Of a stretch of DNA of 37,839 nucleotides, positions 37,450-37,839 are shown piece by piece. Numbering within the stretch: position 1 is the first letter of the stretch; every line of letters starts with the position of its first letter. Position numbers and translations under genes: made by a program. Below the pieces are notes generated by a model. The model was given only the letters and a program-made list of their open reading frames with translations. It ran no database searches and had not been told where the DNA came from. The stretch comes from Magnetospira sp. (lineage in GTDB: Bacteria; Pseudomonadota; Alphaproteobacteria; Rhodospirillales; Magnetospiraceae), in contig JANQIL010000112.1 of the NCBI GenBank assembly GCA_028282245.1, positions 1 to 37,839 of the forward strand, read 5' to 3'.

Positions 37450-37472
37450 TTACGGTTCGGGACACAAGAGGC

Positions 37473-37839
37473 ATGAGATCGTCCGTGGCGAAACGTCCGC
37501 TCGCACCCAACCACAAGCTCGTATACGAGGCCCTGCGCGAGGCCGCGCGCCCAATGACCGCCTACGAGCTGATCGACGCGGTCCGGCCGGCCGGGATCTC
37601 CGCGCCGCCGACCGTTTACCGGGCGCTCAACCGGCTGACCGGGGACGGACTGGCGCATCGCCTGGAAAGCCTCAATGCCTACGTGGCCTGCACCCGCGAT
37701 CACGGCCGCCTGGGGCACGTGGTGTTCACCATCTGCAATGATTGCGGCACGGCGCGGGAAGTGGCCGACGACGAGGTCGCCGCCGACCTGCTGCGCTGCG
37801 CGTCGGAACAGCGGTTCGCGGTCCGGACGGCGACCCTGG
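37473..37839 (+). CDS. zur: Fur-family zinc uptake regulator Zur (partial, C-terminus off window)
   Basis: The frame begins at ATG 37473 and runs off the window after 122 residues. The winged-helix part is recognisable: PNHKLVYEALREAARPMTAYEL, then ISAPPTVYRALNRLTGDGLAHRLES. The CNDCG motif supplies two Cys of the structural zinc site. Zur represses zinc-uptake genes when zinc is plentiful. Divergence from znuA with the dyad between makes Zur a better call than Fur or PerR. AAGAGG lies 1-6 nt upstream of the ATG. Confidence 0.88.
   Translation, partial: MRSSVAKRPLAPNHKLVYEALREAARPMTAYELIDAVRPAGISAPPTVYRALNRLTGDGLAHRLESLNAYVACTRDHGRLGHVVFTICNDCGTAREVADDEVAADLLRCASEQRFAVRTATL

Overview
The window is chromosomal DNA of a high-GC bacterium (roughly two thirds G+C by eye), most likely an alphaproteobacterium of the Rhodospirillales type. 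Pointers are a C4-pathway 5-aminolevulinate synthase, a DUF2066 gene divergent from purM, a YejBEF uptake system, a succinylase-type dapD-dapE pair, and a Zur-ZnuABC block. Nothing marks it as phage, plasmid or integrative element: no integrase, transposase, tRNA, rRNA or CRISPR array was seen. Most genes are ordinary housekeeping and transport genes, tightly packed, with several start-stop overlaps.

Layout, left to right. (1) 1-2578: a partial DUF2066 envelope protein diverges from the purine genes purM-purN. (2) 2586-6334: a leftward yejB-yejE-yejF ABC importer operon for peptides/microcin C-like compounds, without its binding-protein gene. (3) 6448-10042: leftward hemA with a clear intrinsic terminator, then a chemoreceptor whose sensor region appears internally duplicated. 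(4) 10422-15972: leftward dnaE, divergent from an orphan triple-PAS histidine kinase. (5) 16054-17523: mlaA-mlaC, part of the outer-membrane phospholipid retrograde transport system. (6) 17774-23603: metF and metH of methionine synthesis, separated by an opposite-strand, A+T-richer gene for an unrecognised secreted protein; metH has a possible structured leader. (7) 23634-25570: an unrecognised soluble protein diverges from truA. (8) 25561-31215: a TetR repressor diverges from a four-gene export operon with the same layout as E. coli cecR and ybhG-ybhF-ybhS-ybhR, with two 16-bp palindromic operators between them. (9) 31213-31263: a perfect 23-bp-arm inverted repeat that supplies the stop codons of both flanking convergent genes. 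(10) 31261-33823: leftward dapD, dapE and a small membrane protein, coupled by 4-bp overlaps. (11) 33923-37839: a PadR regulator with its own operator and promoter, the leftward znuA-znuC-znuB zinc importer, and a divergent partial zur gene with a Zur-box-like dyad between.

The functional links I can support are local: ZnuABC under Zur; the YbhGFSR-type exporter under its divergent TetR; MetF making the methyl-tetrahydrofolate that MetH uses; DapD and DapE as steps of lysine/diaminopimelate synthesis; MlaA and MlaC as outer-membrane and periplasmic parts of one lipid path. I found no convincing multi-gene system without precedent. The best leads are the stop-codon-bearing palindrome, the secreted protein between metF and metH, the possible pseudoknot in the metH leader, the PadR operator next to the zinc genes, and the duplicated chemoreceptor module.
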